Origin: Rhizobacter sp. Root404
GTDB lineage: Bacteria; Pseudomonadota; Gammaproteobacteria; Burkholderiales; Burkholderiaceae_C
Direction of reading: 5' to 3'
Assembly (NCBI RefSeq): GCF_001425865.1
Contig: NZ_LMDS01000005.1
Location: 932,890 to 996,889, forward strand
Length of the DNA: 64,000 nucleotides
Shown here: positions 27,937 through 36,243 of the stretch, piece by piece
How the letters are laid out: each line of letters starts with the position of its first letter
Numbering within the stretch: the stretch's first letter is position 1
Notes under the pieces: model-generated
The model's database searches: none
Seen by the model: the letters and a program-made list of their open reading frames with translations, nothing else
Told to the model about the DNA's origin: nothing
Translations under genes and position numbers: made by a program

Positions 27937-29550
27937 TTACCGGGCGCTGCGCGCCGCCTTGGGGGCACCGGCAGCGGAACGGGCCCCGGATCGGGGGGTG
28001 GCCTTCGGCACGACCTTCCTGGCCGCGACCTTTTTCACGGCCGCCCGCGCGACCGGTGCCACGGGGGCGACCGGCTCTGCCGCCACGCTGGGCGGCAGCG
28101 CCTGGAACTCGTCGAACGCAGCCTGCACATGGCCCGCGAGTTCGGCGACCTCGGGCATCGCCTCGCCGCAGGCGATCAACCCGAACTCGAGCGACTGGTC
28201 GTAGGTCTGCACCGTGATGTTCAGGGCCACGCCGTGCACGACGATCGAGGTCGGGTAGTTGGTCAACATGCGCGCGCCGGCCATGTAGAGCGGCACGGTC
28301 GGGCCGGGCACGTTCGAGATCGTGACGTTCGCGACCGCCGGGATGCGATCGGCGACGCGCGCCTTCTCGTACAGCGAGCTCAGCCCGGCCATCAGCCAGG
28401 GCACGCCCACCGACGGGAAGTCGGTCGGCATCAGGCTCTTCATCGCGCCCATGTTGGCCTTCATCGCCGCCGTGGCGGCCAGCACGTGGGCGAGGCGCTT
28501 GGCCGGGTCGGCGATGTGGGTGCCGAGGCTGACGATCGTCATCGTCGCCTGGTTGTTGGACGAGGTGTCGCCCTTGGCGCGGGTGGAGATCGGCACGCCC
28601 GCGACCATCGACTTGCGCGGCAACGGTCCGTGCTTCAGGAAGTTGCGGCGCAGCGCGCCGCTGCAGATCATCAGGACCGCGTCGTTCAGGCTGGCCTTGT
28701 GCTTGCGGCGGGTTGCGTTGATCGCGGCGAGCGGCAGGCTGATCGACGCGAACGCACGCGTGTCCGAGACCGTGGTGTTGAGCCGCGTGCGCGGCGCCAG
28801 CGCAAGGTTGCTAACGCTCTTTCCCTTGGCGGCGGCGCCCTGCCCCTTCAGCCGCGAGGCGACCGCGGCGACGGTGCCGCCGGCCGTGTCGCCGACCTTC
28901 TGACCCGCCATCTGCGACAGCACGCCGACGGTGCCGGGGATGGCCTTCACGGCATCCATCACGAGGCCAAGCTGGTTGCCGAGCGCGCCGCGCAGCATGT
29001 CGAGCGCGCTGCGTTCGCGGCGGACGCGGCCGTGGCGCTGCTGATCGACCTCGCGGCCGGCGGGGCTCAGATCGAGGATCGCCTGGCCGAGCGCAACCGC
29101 GGCCTGGCCGTCGACCGCGGCGTGGTGCAGCTGCGTGTACATCGCAAAGCGCTTGGAGCCGCCCGGGCCGTCCTTCAGGCCGGTGAAGACGTGGAACTTC
29201 CACAACGGGCGGCTGCGGTCCAGCAGCACCGGATGCAACTTGCCGACCTGCGCCTCGAGCTCGGCCTGCCCGCTGCCCTTCTTCAGCTTGATGCCGACGA
29301 TGTGCTGCTCGAGATCGGGCTCGTCATCGACCCAGACCGGGTTGCTCAGGTTCAGCGGCATCTTGACGAGCCTCTGGCGCAGTGCCGGCGCCAGCACCAG
29401 GCGCTCGGCCATGTGCGCCCGCATGTCGGCGAGGAAGTCGCCCCGGTAGTCGGCCGGCAACTCGAAGTTGTGCAGCGCGCCGACGTGCATCGGCATCTGC
29501 GGCGTCTCGAGGTGGAGGAAGCTGGCGTCGAGGCCGGGGAGCTGTTTCAT
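27937..29550 (-). CDS. wax ester synthase/diacylglycerol O-acyltransferase
   Basis: A 537-residue bifunctional acyltransferase of the WS/DGAT family. It makes wax esters or triacylglycerol from acyl-CoA, forming storage lipid inclusions at the membrane. The active-site motif HHAAVDG is at residues 142-148, and the family's NVTISNVPGP motif lies in the C-terminal half. The last 55 residues are an unusual tail rich in Ala, Val, Lys, Arg and Pro (AAVKKVAARKVVPKATPRSG). It resembles low-complexity histone-H1/phasin-like tails and may bind nucleic acid or granule surfaces. Two hydrolase genes follow. Confidence 0.93.
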   Translation of the reverse strand: MKQLPGLDASFLHLETPQMPMHVGALHNFELPADYRGDFLADMRAHMAERLVLAPALRQRLVKMPLNLSNPVWVDDEPDLEQHIVGIKLKKGSGQAELEAQVGKLHPVLLDRSRPLWKFHVFTGLKDGPGGSKRFAMYTQLHHAAVDGQAAVALGQAILDLSPAGREVDQQRHGRVRRERSALDMLRGALGNQLGLVMDAVKAIPGTVGVLSQMAGQKVGDTAGGTVAAVASRLKGQGAAAKGKSVSNLALAPRTRLNTTVSDTRAFASISLPLAAINATRRKHKASLNDAVLMICSGALRRNFLKHGPLPRKSMVAGVPISTRAKGDTSSNNQATMTIVSLGTHIADPAKRLAHVLAATAAMKANMGAMKSLMPTDFPSVGVPWLMAGLSSLYEKARVADRIPAVANVTISNVPGPTVPLYMAGARMLTNYPTSIVVHGVALNITVQTYDQSLEFGLIACGEAMPEVAELAGHVQAAFDEFQALPPSVAAEPVAPVAPVARAAVKKVAARKVVPKATPRSGARSAAGAPKAARSAR

Positions 29551-29637
29551 GGGCGACGCCTTTCATGCGGGGGAATGGCGCCGATGCTAGTGCCGCGCCG
29601 GCTCGGCGGCGTTGAGGGGAAGCCCTCGACCGCGGCC

Positions 29638-30516
29638 TCAGCGGGCCGTGCGCCGCAACGCCGCCAGCTCGTTGGCGGCCAGCGCGGTCAGCACCATGGC
29701 GCCGCCGCCGAGCACGTGGAAGGCCGGCGCCTCACCGGCACCGAGCCAGGCCCAGGCGACGCCGAAGATGACTTCGAGCAGCGCGAGCAGCGAGGCCTCG
29801 GGCGCGCTCAGGTGGCGGGCCACCGACACCGCCATCAGGCATGGGATCGACAGCTGCACCACACCGAGCAGCGCGAGCAGGCCCAGGTCGTGTGCCGAGG
29901 CCGCGAACGGCAGCGACAGCGGCAGCGTCAGCAGAGCGGAGAGCGCAGCGCCGATCAATACCGCGGGCAGGAGGTCCACATCCGAGTTGCCCCGGGTGTG
30001 CTGGATCACGACCCAGTTGACCGCCGCGGCGATGGGCACACCCAGTGCGACCAGGGTACCGATCAGGTGCTGCGGATCCGCCGCGCTGAACTCGCGCGCG
30101 TACATCCAGGCGATGCCGATCCCGGCGACGACGATCGCGGCCCAGGTCCGCACCGCGAGCCGGTGACCGAGCGCCACGCGTGAGATCAGCGCCGTCATTA
30201 GCGGCGCGCTGGCCATCGTGATCAGCACGTTCGCCACGCTGGTCAGCGTGATCGCGACCATGAACGCGGTGAACATCACGCACCAGCACGCGCCCGACAG
30301 CCACAGCGTGCGGCCGCCGTCGCGCAGCGAGCGCACCAGCGTCGCGCGGCCGCGGATGGCCGGCAGCAGGATCAACAGCGCGAGCACGGTGAACGCGCTG
30401 CGCCAGAACGTGACTTCGAAGCTGCGTGCCGCCTCGAGGTGGCGCGTGACGACGCCGGCGATGCTCCACATCAGCGTGACGACGATCATCGTCGCCACGG
30501 CCCTTCCATGCGTCAT
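29638..30516 (-). CDS. EamA/DMT family transporter
   Basis: A 292-residue membrane protein with about ten hydrophobic helices in two EamA repeats (first from VATMIVVTLMWSIAGVVTRHLE, second from HLIGTLVALGVPIAAAVNWVVI). It is a drug/metabolite superfamily exporter or permease of unknown substrate. The ATG overlaps the dnaB stop by one base, so it is co-transcribed with the replicative helicase, an arrangement with no obvious functional logic. It is not closely similar to the EamA protein at 23.5 kb. Confidence 0.88.
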   Translation of the reverse strand: MTHGRAVATMIVVTLMWSIAGVVTRHLEAARSFEVTFWRSAFTVLALLILLPAIRGRATLVRSLRDGGRTLWLSGACWCVMFTAFMVAITLTSVANVLITMASAPLMTALISRVALGHRLAVRTWAAIVVAGIGIAWMYAREFSAADPQHLIGTLVALGVPIAAAVNWVVIQHTRGNSDVDLLPAVLIGAALSALLTLPLSLPFAASAHDLGLLALLGVVQLSIPCLMAVSVARHLSAPEASLLALLEVIFGVAWAWLGAGEAPAFHVLGGGAMVLTALAANELAALRRTAR

Positions 30517-31937
30517 CAGTAGTCCGAGCTGCCCGCGCTGCCCGGTGCCAGGTTGTCGAACTTGGTCAGCGGCTTGTTGAAGAACAGCTTGACCGTGCCG
30601 GTCGGCCCGTTGCGCTGCTTGCCGATGATGATCTCGGCGATGCCGGGCTCCTTGCTGGCTTCTTTGTTGTAGTAGTCGTCGCGGTAGATGAACATGATGA
30701 CGTCGGCGTCCTGTTCGATCGCGCCGGACTCGCGCAGGTCGCTCATCATCGGGCGCTTGTCGGTGCGGGTCTCGACGCTGCGGTTCAGCTGCGACAGCGC
30801 GATCACCGGGCACTTCAGTTCCTTGGCCAGGGACTTCAGGCCGCGCGAGATCTCGCCGATAACGGTCGCGCGGTTCTCGTCGCTGGTGCCGCCGCTGCCG
30901 CTCATCAGCTGCAGATAGTCGACCACGATCATGCCGAGCTGGCCGCACTGGCGCGCTTGGCGGCGGGCGCGGGCGCGGACCTCGGTCGGCGTCAGCGCCG
31001 AGCTCTCGTCGATGAACATGCTCACGGTGCCGAGCTTCTCCACCGCCTCGGACAGGCGGCTCCACTCGTCGTCCTTCAGCCGCCCGGTGCGCAGGTTGCT
31101 CTGGTCGATGCGGCCGAGCGACCCGACCAGACGCAACGCCAGCTGCGCCGCGCCCATTTCCATCGAGAACACGACGACCGGCAGGCCTTCGCTGACGGCG
31201 ACGTGCTCGGCGATGTTCAGCGCGAACGCGGTCTTGCCCATCGACGGCCGCGCCGCCAGCACGATCAGGTCGCCGGGCTGGAAGCCCGAGGTCATGCGGT
31301 CGAGGTCGAAGTAGCCGGTGCGCACGCCGGTCACGTCCTCGGCGCCGTTCTCGTGCAGCTCGGTGACGCGGTCGAGCAGCTGCACGACCAGCGTGTCCAT
31401 GCTCTGGAAGCCCTGCTGCGACTGCGAGCCCTCCTCGCCGATGCGGAAGATCTTGCCCTCGGCTTCGTCGAGGATCTCGGAGACGTTGCGGCCCTGCGGG
31501 TTGAACGCGCTGGTCGCGATCTCGTCGCTCGCCGCGACCAGCTTGCGCAGCACCGCGCGCTCGCGCACGATCTCGGCGTAGCGGCGCATGTTGGCCGCGC
31601 TGGGCACGCTCTGCGCGAGCGCGTTGAGGTAGACCAGCCCGCCGCATTCCTCGGCCTTGCCCAGTCCCTGGAGTTGCTCGAACACCGTGATCACGTCGGC
31701 CGGTTTGGTCGCGCCGATCAGCGCGCCGATCGCGGCGTAGATGTGGCGGTGCTCGAAGCGGTAGAAGTCGCTGTCGGTCAGCAGGTCGCCGGCGCGGTCC
31801 CATGCGCTGTTGTCGAGCAACAGGCCGCCGAGCACGCTCTGCTCGGCCTCGACCGAGTGCGGCGGAATGCGCAGCTTGGAGACTTCGTCGTCAGGGCGGG
31901 TCGAACTGGAATCGCGCGGTGGAAAGACGGCCGACAT
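30516..31937 (-). CDS. dnaB: replicative DNA helicase
   Basis: A 473-residue hexameric helicase that unwinds DNA ahead of the replisome. An N-terminal primase-interacting domain (PPHSVEAEQSVLGGLLLDN) is followed by the RecA-like core with Walker A RPSMGKTAFALN and Walker B-type MIVVDYLQLM. The C-terminal segment SDLRESGAIEQDADVIMFIYRD follows. The ATG at 31937 (MSAVFPPRD) is chosen because upstream in-frame residues are not conserved-looking. It is last in the ribosomal/primosomal cluster but is separated from rplI by a terminator. Confidence 0.97.
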   Translation of the reverse strand: MSAVFPPRDSSSTRPDDEVSKLRIPPHSVEAEQSVLGGLLLDNSAWDRAGDLLTDSDFYRFEHRHIYAAIGALIGATKPADVITVFEQLQGLGKAEECGGLVYLNALAQSVPSAANMRRYAEIVRERAVLRKLVAASDEIATSAFNPQGRNVSEILDEAEGKIFRIGEEGSQSQQGFQSMDTLVVQLLDRVTELHENGAEDVTGVRTGYFDLDRMTSGFQPGDLIVLAARPSMGKTAFALNIAEHVAVSEGLPVVVFSMEMGAAQLALRLVGSLGRIDQSNLRTGRLKDDEWSRLSEAVEKLGTVSMFIDESSALTPTEVRARARRQARQCGQLGMIVVDYLQLMSGSGGTSDENRATVIGEISRGLKSLAKELKCPVIALSQLNRSVETRTDKRPMMSDLRESGAIEQDADVIMFIYRDDYYNKEASKEPGIAEIIIGKQRNGPTGTVKLFFNKPLTKFDNLAPGSAGSSDY

Positions 31938-32036
31938 CGTGGGGTGGTCCTGCAAACCGGCAGCGGCGCGGGCCTGTTGACAAGCCTGTGCACATCCGGT
32001 GGGTGAGCGGGTGAAACTTGGTGAAAAGCGTGCCCC

Positions 32037-32062
32037 AAAGAGAAAGGCCGGCAATGCCGGCC
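32037..32062 (-). terminator. intrinsic terminator after rplI
   Basis: Read leftward, a 7-bp stem (GGCCGGC/GCCGGCC, loop ATT) is followed by TTTCTCTTT. It begins 25 bases beyond the rplI stop and lies in the 149-base gap before dnaB. It should end or attenuate the rpsF-priB-rpsR-rplI transcript so that dnaB needs its own promoter or read-through. Confidence 0.75.
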
Positions 32063-32086
32063 CTTCGAATCGAGCAGGGTGAAACC

Positions 32087-32539
32087 TTAATCGGTTTCGC
32101 CGAGCACGACAACCTTGACTTCCACGACCACATCGGTGTGCGGTGCGACGGTCACGGTGTGCTCGCCGACGGTCTTCAGCGGACCGTTGGGCATGCGCAC
32201 CTGCGCCTTCGCGACCTTGAAGTCGATGCGGGTCAGCGCATCGGCGATGTCGGCGTTGGTGACCGAGCCGAACAGGCGACCATCGACGCCGGCCTTCTGC
32301 GTGATGTGCACGGTGCGGCCGCTCATCTTCTCGCCCAGCGCGGTGGCTGCAGCGAGCTTTTCGGCAGCGGCCTTCTCGAGCTCGGCGCGCTTGGCTTCGA
32401 ATTCCTTGATCGCCGATTCGGTCGCGCGGCGGGCCGCACGGGTCGGGATCAGGAAGTTGCGGGCGTAACCGTCCTTGACCTTGACGACATCGCCGAGGTT
32501 GCCGAGGTTGGCGACTTTTTCCAGCAGGATGATTTGCAT
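32087..32539 (-). CDS. rplI: 50S ribosomal protein L9
   Basis: The complete 150-residue L9. The N-terminal domain (MQIILLEKVANLGNLGDVVKVKDGYARNFLIP) binds 23S rRNA. It is joined by the long charged helix (EFEAKRAELEKAAAEKLAAATAL) to the C-terminal domain (KAGVDGRLFGSVTNADIADAL). A GGAG precedes the ATG. It lies 11 bases after rpsR in the conserved rpsF-priB-rpsR-rplI cluster. Confidence 0.98.
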   Translation of the reverse strand: MQIILLEKVANLGNLGDVVKVKDGYARNFLIPTRAARRATESAIKEFEAKRAELEKAAAEKLAAATALGEKMSGRTVHITQKAGVDGRLFGSVTNADIADALTRIDFKVAKAQVRMPNGPLKTVGEHTVTVAPHTDVVVEVKVVVLGETD

Positions 32540-32550
32540 GTGGGTGCTCC

Positions 32551-32841
32551 TCAGACCTTGTGCTGGTCGCTGTACGGCAGCATCGCCAGGAAACGGGCGC
32601 GCTTGATGCACGTCGTCAGCTGGCGCTGGAAGAACGCGCGCGTGCCGGTCAGGCGGGCGGGCGTGATCTTGCCGTTCTCACCGATGAAATCGCGCAGCGT
32701 GTCGATGTCTTTGTAATCGATCTGCTTGACGCCGGTGACCGTGAAGCGGCAGAAGCGCTTGCGACGGAACAGCAGCGATTGGGTATTGCGCTTGGGCTTG
32801 CGGTCCTTGGAGAACCGACCTTTACCACGTGGCGGGGGCAT
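32551..32841 (-). CDS. rpsR: 30S ribosomal protein S18
   Basis: A 96-residue S18 with the conserved core IDYKDIDTLRDFIGENGKITPARLTGT, then the RNA-binding basic segment QRQLTTCIKRARFLAMLPYSD. S18 forms a heterodimer with S6, encoded three genes upstream, on the 30S platform. The N-terminal extension of about 20 basic residues is normal for betaproteobacteria. Confidence 0.98.
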   Translation of the reverse strand: MPPPRGKGRFSKDRKPKRNTQSLLFRRKRFCRFTVTGVKQIDYKDIDTLRDFIGENGKITPARLTGTRAFFQRQLTTCIKRARFLAMLPYSDQHKV

Positions 32842-32900
32842 ATTGACACCTCATTGATGCGCTCGTTGATTCGAGCAGTGAGCCGATCGAGTTCAAATCC

Positions 32901-33182
32901 TCAATCGAGCTCCGTTACATGGAACACGACACCTCGGCCGTTGCGCTGCGATCCCAGGAAGCCGGCAAAGCCGTGCTCGCTTCCCAGCTCGAGCTTCTCG
33001 ACGCGCGTCGTGATCTCACCGATCGCCCGGGCCCGGATGTCGAACCAGACCTTGCGGGGTTTGCCGTCCTGGGTGACCTCCGATTCGTGCTTCAAGCTCA
33101 AATCGAGGGCCGGCAGGCCGGCGGGGGTGTATCGCAACGCGCCTCGCTCCACCAGCTGCGCCGTCAGAACCAGCCGGTTCAT
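32901..33182 (-). CDS. priB: primosomal replication protein N (PriB)
   Basis: A 93-residue OB-fold single-strand DNA-binding protein used in PriA-dependent replication restart. The start MNRLVLTAQLVERGALRYTPAGLP and the middle WFDIRARAIGEI fit the family. Its place between rpsF and rpsR is the conserved position of priB in beta- and gammaproteobacteria. Confidence 0.95.
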   Translation of the reverse strand: MNRLVLTAQLVERGALRYTPAGLPALDLSLKHESEVTQDGKPRKVWFDIRARAIGEITTRVEKLELGSEHGFAGFLGSQRNGRGVVFHVTELD

Positions 33183-33213
33183 CGGGCCTCACCGGGCAAC
33201 GACTGGCGTGTCT

Positions 33214-33624
33214 TCAGGCCGAAGCCTCCTGTTGCTGGCGCTCCGGGCGGTCGCCGCGGTCACCACGCTCGGGCGGCGGAGACGACTTGCGCGAATCTTC
33301 GCGCTCGACCATCTTCATCATCACCGACGGCGCAGTCACGGCTTCGTCCTGCAGCACCGTCAGGTGGCGCAGCACGGCGTCGTTGAAGCGGAAGCCGGTT
33401 TCGAGTTCGACCAGCACGTCCTTGCTGCACTCGATGTTGATGCACAGGTAGTGCGCCTTCGCGAGCTTCTGGATCATGTAGGCCATCTGGCGACGACCCC
33501 AGTCTTCCACGCGGTGGACCTTGCCCCCGCCGGCGGTGACGACACCCTTGTAACGTTCCAGCATGGCCGGAACCTGTTCGCTTTGATCCGGGTGGATCAG
33601 CAGAACGATTTCATAATGACGCAT
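33214..33624 (-). CDS. rpsF: 30S ribosomal protein S6
   Basis: A 136-residue S6: MRHYEIVLLIHPDQSEQVPAMLERYK, the central VEDWGRRQMAYMIQKLAKAHYL and a charged, disordered tail (PPPERGDRGDRPERQQQ). It pairs with S18 in the 30S subunit. An AAGGAG ribosome site precedes the ATG. It is the first gene of the cluster. The 106-base gap upstream contains a leader that can fold and may be bound by S6:S18. Confidence 0.98.
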   Translation of the reverse strand: MRHYEIVLLIHPDQSEQVPAMLERYKGVVTAGGGKVHRVEDWGRRQMAYMIQKLAKAHYLCINIECSKDVLVELETGFRFNDAVLRHLTVLQDEAVTAPSVMMKMVEREDSRKSSPPPERGDRGDRPERQQQEASA

Positions 33625-33729
33625 TGAGACTCCTTGTGGATTCCGCGGCCCGCGGTGCGAAGAGCGCCGGCCGAGGCGGTGAAGCCACCCCGAAGCGTCA
33701 AGACCCGGGTGTGGCAAGGTGAGTCGATG

Positions 33730-33735
33730 ATTATA
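33730..33735 (-). promoter_or_regulatory. rpsF: -10 element for the rpsF operon
   Basis: A consensus TATAAT on the minus strand contains the TAA stop codon of the upstream symporter gene (33731-33733). A TTGCGC lies 19 bases upstream. Transcription would start near 33723, giving a leader of about 100 bases before rpsF. The -35 match is weak, so this rests mainly on the perfect -10 in GC-rich DNA. Confidence 0.55.
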
Positions 33736-35824
33736 GCCCGGGTGGCGCCGGGTCGCGCAATCCGCGCACGAAGGCGCGCGATTCGGCCGCCGGGGCCGGC
33801 GTCATCAGACTCACCAGCACGCAGGTCGCGAAGCCGACCGGCACCCCGAACACCCCGGCCGACACCGGCAGGATGCCGCCCCACAGCTCGACCGGCGCCG
33901 TCACGCCGAACAGGCCGCGCAGCCAGGCCTCGTTGCGGATCAGGTAGTACAGCGTCAGACCGAGGCCGCTGGCCATGCCGCACAGCGCGCCCCACTGATT
34001 GGCGCGGCTCCAGAAGATGCCCAGCACCAGCGCCGGAAAGAAGGCGGAAGCGGCGATCGAGAACGCCGCCGTGACCAGGAACAGGATGTCCGCCGGCCGC
34101 TGCGCCGCCACCGCCGCCGCGGCCAGCGCGGCCGCCAGCAGCAGCACCTTGGACACCGTCACCCGGCGCGCCGCGGAGGCCTGCGGCCCGAGCAGCTTGA
34201 AATAGAGATCGTGCGACAGTGCGTTGCCGATCGTCAGCAGCAGCCCGTCGGCGGTCGACAGCGCCGCCGCCAGTCCGCCGGCGGCGACCATGCCGGACAC
34301 GACGTACGGCAGCCCGGCGATCTCGGGCGTCGCCAGCACGATCAGGTCGCCGCCGATGCGGATCTCGCCGAGCTGCAGGATGCCGTCGCGGTTGATGTCG
34401 ACGACCGAGATCAGCGACGGATCGACCCGTGCCCAGCTGGCGATCCAGGTCGGCAGCCGGTCGAACGGCAGGCCGACCAGCCCGTTGAAGACCTCGTACT
34501 TCACCAGCACCGCCAGCGCCGGCGCCGTGAGGTACAGCAGCAGGATGAAGAACAGCGACCACGCCACCGATTCGCGCGCCGCGCGCACCGACGGCGTGGT
34601 GTAGCTGCGCATCAGGATGTGCGGCAGCGCCGCGGTGCCGACCATCAGGCAGAACACCAGCGCGATGAAGTTGCGGCGCGACTCGTCGAAGACCCGGCGC
34701 TGCGTCGCATCGCCCTGCGGGTCGCCGTTGAAGGCCTGGGCGTGCCGCGGCATGCCGGCCAGCGGCTGCGCCCGCGTCTCGTTGACGGCCTGCGCGCGCG
34801 TCCAGACCTCGCGTGCCTGCGCCTCGCTCTTGGGTTGCGTCGCCAGCGCCTTGTCGGCCGACTGGATCTCGCGCAGCGGCGCGTTGTGGGCCTTCAGGTC
34901 ACGGCTGAGCTGCTGTGCCTGCGCGCGGTCGGCGACGAGTGCCGCCGGCACGTCCTTCAGCTTCGCGGCATACGCCTCGGCGCGCGCCTTGAACAGCGCG
35001 CGCACCTCGAGCTCCTTCGGGTCGCGCAGGAGCTGCTCCTCGCGCTCGCTGACCTTGGCGAGCTGTTGCCCGACGGCCAGCTGCGGCACCGGCACGCCGG
35101 TCTGCTTGACCGACAGCCAGACGACCGGGATCAGGTACGCGATCACCAGGATGATGTACTGCGCCACCTGCGTCCAGGTCACCGCGCGCATGCCGCCGAG
35201 GAACGAACACACCAGCACGCCGCCCAGCCCGAGGAAAATCCCGAGCACGAAGTCGACCCCGGTCAGCTGCGTGGTGATCAGGCCGACGCCGTAGATCTGC
35301 GCGACCAGGTAGACGAACGAGCACAGGATCGCGGCGCTCAGGCCGATCAGCCGCGGCGCGCGGCCACCGTAGCGCGCCGCGAGGAAATCGGGAATCGTGT
35401 ACTCGCCGAAGCGTCGCAGGTACGGCGCCAGCAGCACGGCGACCAGCACGAAGCCGCCGGTCCAGCCCATCACGTAGGCCAGCCCGCCGTAGCCCTGCAG
35501 GTACAGCGTGCCGGCCAGCCCGATGAACGAGGCGGCGGACATCCAGTCCGCCGCGGTCGCCATGCCGTTGTACATCGCAGGCACGCGGCGCCCGGCCACG
35601 TAATACTCGGCCGCGTCGGTCGTGCGCGCGACGATGCCGATCGCGGCGTACAGGCCCACCGTGGCGAGCAGGAAGACCACGCCGATCCAGCGCCGCGGCA
35701 GGCCCGTCTGCTCCAGGATCGCCAGCAACGCGACGAACGCGACGAAGCCGACGGTATAGCGCAGGTAGATTCGGTCCAGCCGGCGGCGGAACGCGTGCGA
35801 TTCGGTGCTCGACGCGGTCGCCAC
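33731..35824 (-). CDS. sodium:solute symporter, large subunit (VC_2705/ActP type)
   Basis: A 697-residue inner-membrane transporter of the sodium:solute symporter family. Helices run through the whole length with landmarks EYYVAGRRVPAMYNGMATAADWMSAASFIG and FGEYTIPDFLAARYGGR. It is longer than ActP because of a charged, non-membrane insert (about residues 255-385). A later loop at 476-487 (DINRDGILQLGE) has the calcium-ligand spacing of an EF-hand. The GTG start directly follows the stop of the DUF4212 gene. Such pairs often transport acetate, lactate or other short organic acids with sodium; the substrate is unknown here. Confidence 0.9.
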   Translation of the reverse strand: MATASSTESHAFRRRLDRIYLRYTVGFVAFVALLAILEQTGLPRRWIGVVFLLATVGLYAAIGIVARTTDAAEYYVAGRRVPAMYNGMATAADWMSAASFIGLAGTLYLQGYGGLAYVMGWTGGFVLVAVLLAPYLRRFGEYTIPDFLAARYGGRAPRLIGLSAAILCSFVYLVAQIYGVGLITTQLTGVDFVLGIFLGLGGVLVCSFLGGMRAVTWTQVAQYIILVIAYLIPVVWLSVKQTGVPVPQLAVGQQLAKVSEREEQLLRDPKELEVRALFKARAEAYAAKLKDVPAALVADRAQAQQLSRDLKAHNAPLREIQSADKALATQPKSEAQAREVWTRAQAVNETRAQPLAGMPRHAQAFNGDPQGDATQRRVFDESRRNFIALVFCLMVGTAALPHILMRSYTTPSVRAARESVAWSLFFILLLYLTAPALAVLVKYEVFNGLVGLPFDRLPTWIASWARVDPSLISVVDINRDGILQLGEIRIGGDLIVLATPEIAGLPYVVSGMVAAGGLAAALSTADGLLLTIGNALSHDLYFKLLGPQASAARRVTVSKVLLLAAALAAAAVAAQRPADILFLVTAAFSIAASAFFPALVLGIFWSRANQWGALCGMASGLGLTLYYLIRNEAWLRGLFGVTAPVELWGGILPVSAGVFGVPVGFATCVLVSLMTPAPAAESRAFVRGLRDPAPPGL

Positions 35825-36094
35825 TCAGTCTTCTTCCGCGAGGCCGTCGACCGCGTCGATGCGGCGCATCACGCGCGCATAGACGACCACCAGCACCAGA
35901 TACACGATCGACGCGCCCTGCGATGCCACCCAGAAGCTGAACGGCCAGCCCAGTACGCGGGCATCGAGCTCGCGCGCGAAGTACGCGACGCCGAATGTGA
36001 CCACGAACCAGACCGCCAGCAGCGCCGCCGTGATCCGCTGGCGCCGCCGCCAGCGCGCGCCGGAAAACGAGGGCGATGGCGCGGGCGGAAGCAT
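35825..36094 (-). CDS. DUF4212 small subunit of sodium/substrate symporter
   Basis: An 89-residue membrane protein with two hydrophobic helices (ITAALLAVWFVVTFGVAYF and FWVASQGASIVYLVLVVVYA) and the FPFSFW-like loop (GWPFSFWVASQG) of DUF4212 proteins. These are always encoded with the VC_2705-type symporter and are regarded as its small subunit. Its TGA is immediately followed by the symporter GTG. The ATG chosen gives the usual family length. Confidence 0.9.
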   Translation of the reverse strand: MLPPAPSPSFSGARWRRRQRITAALLAVWFVVTFGVAYFARELDARVLGWPFSFWVASQGASIVYLVLVVVYARVMRRIDAVDGLAEED

Positions 36095-36243
36095 GGGGGC
36101 GATTGTGCAATCTTCGCCACGCGGTGCGCGGCTCGGGCCGAGCCATCGCGCTCGGGGATTGCCATTAGGGGTCGCCCGCCGGGCGGACCCAGGCCTACAC
36201 TGACCGACCGCAGCGCCATCGGCCGCGTCACGCCAGCGAAGCC

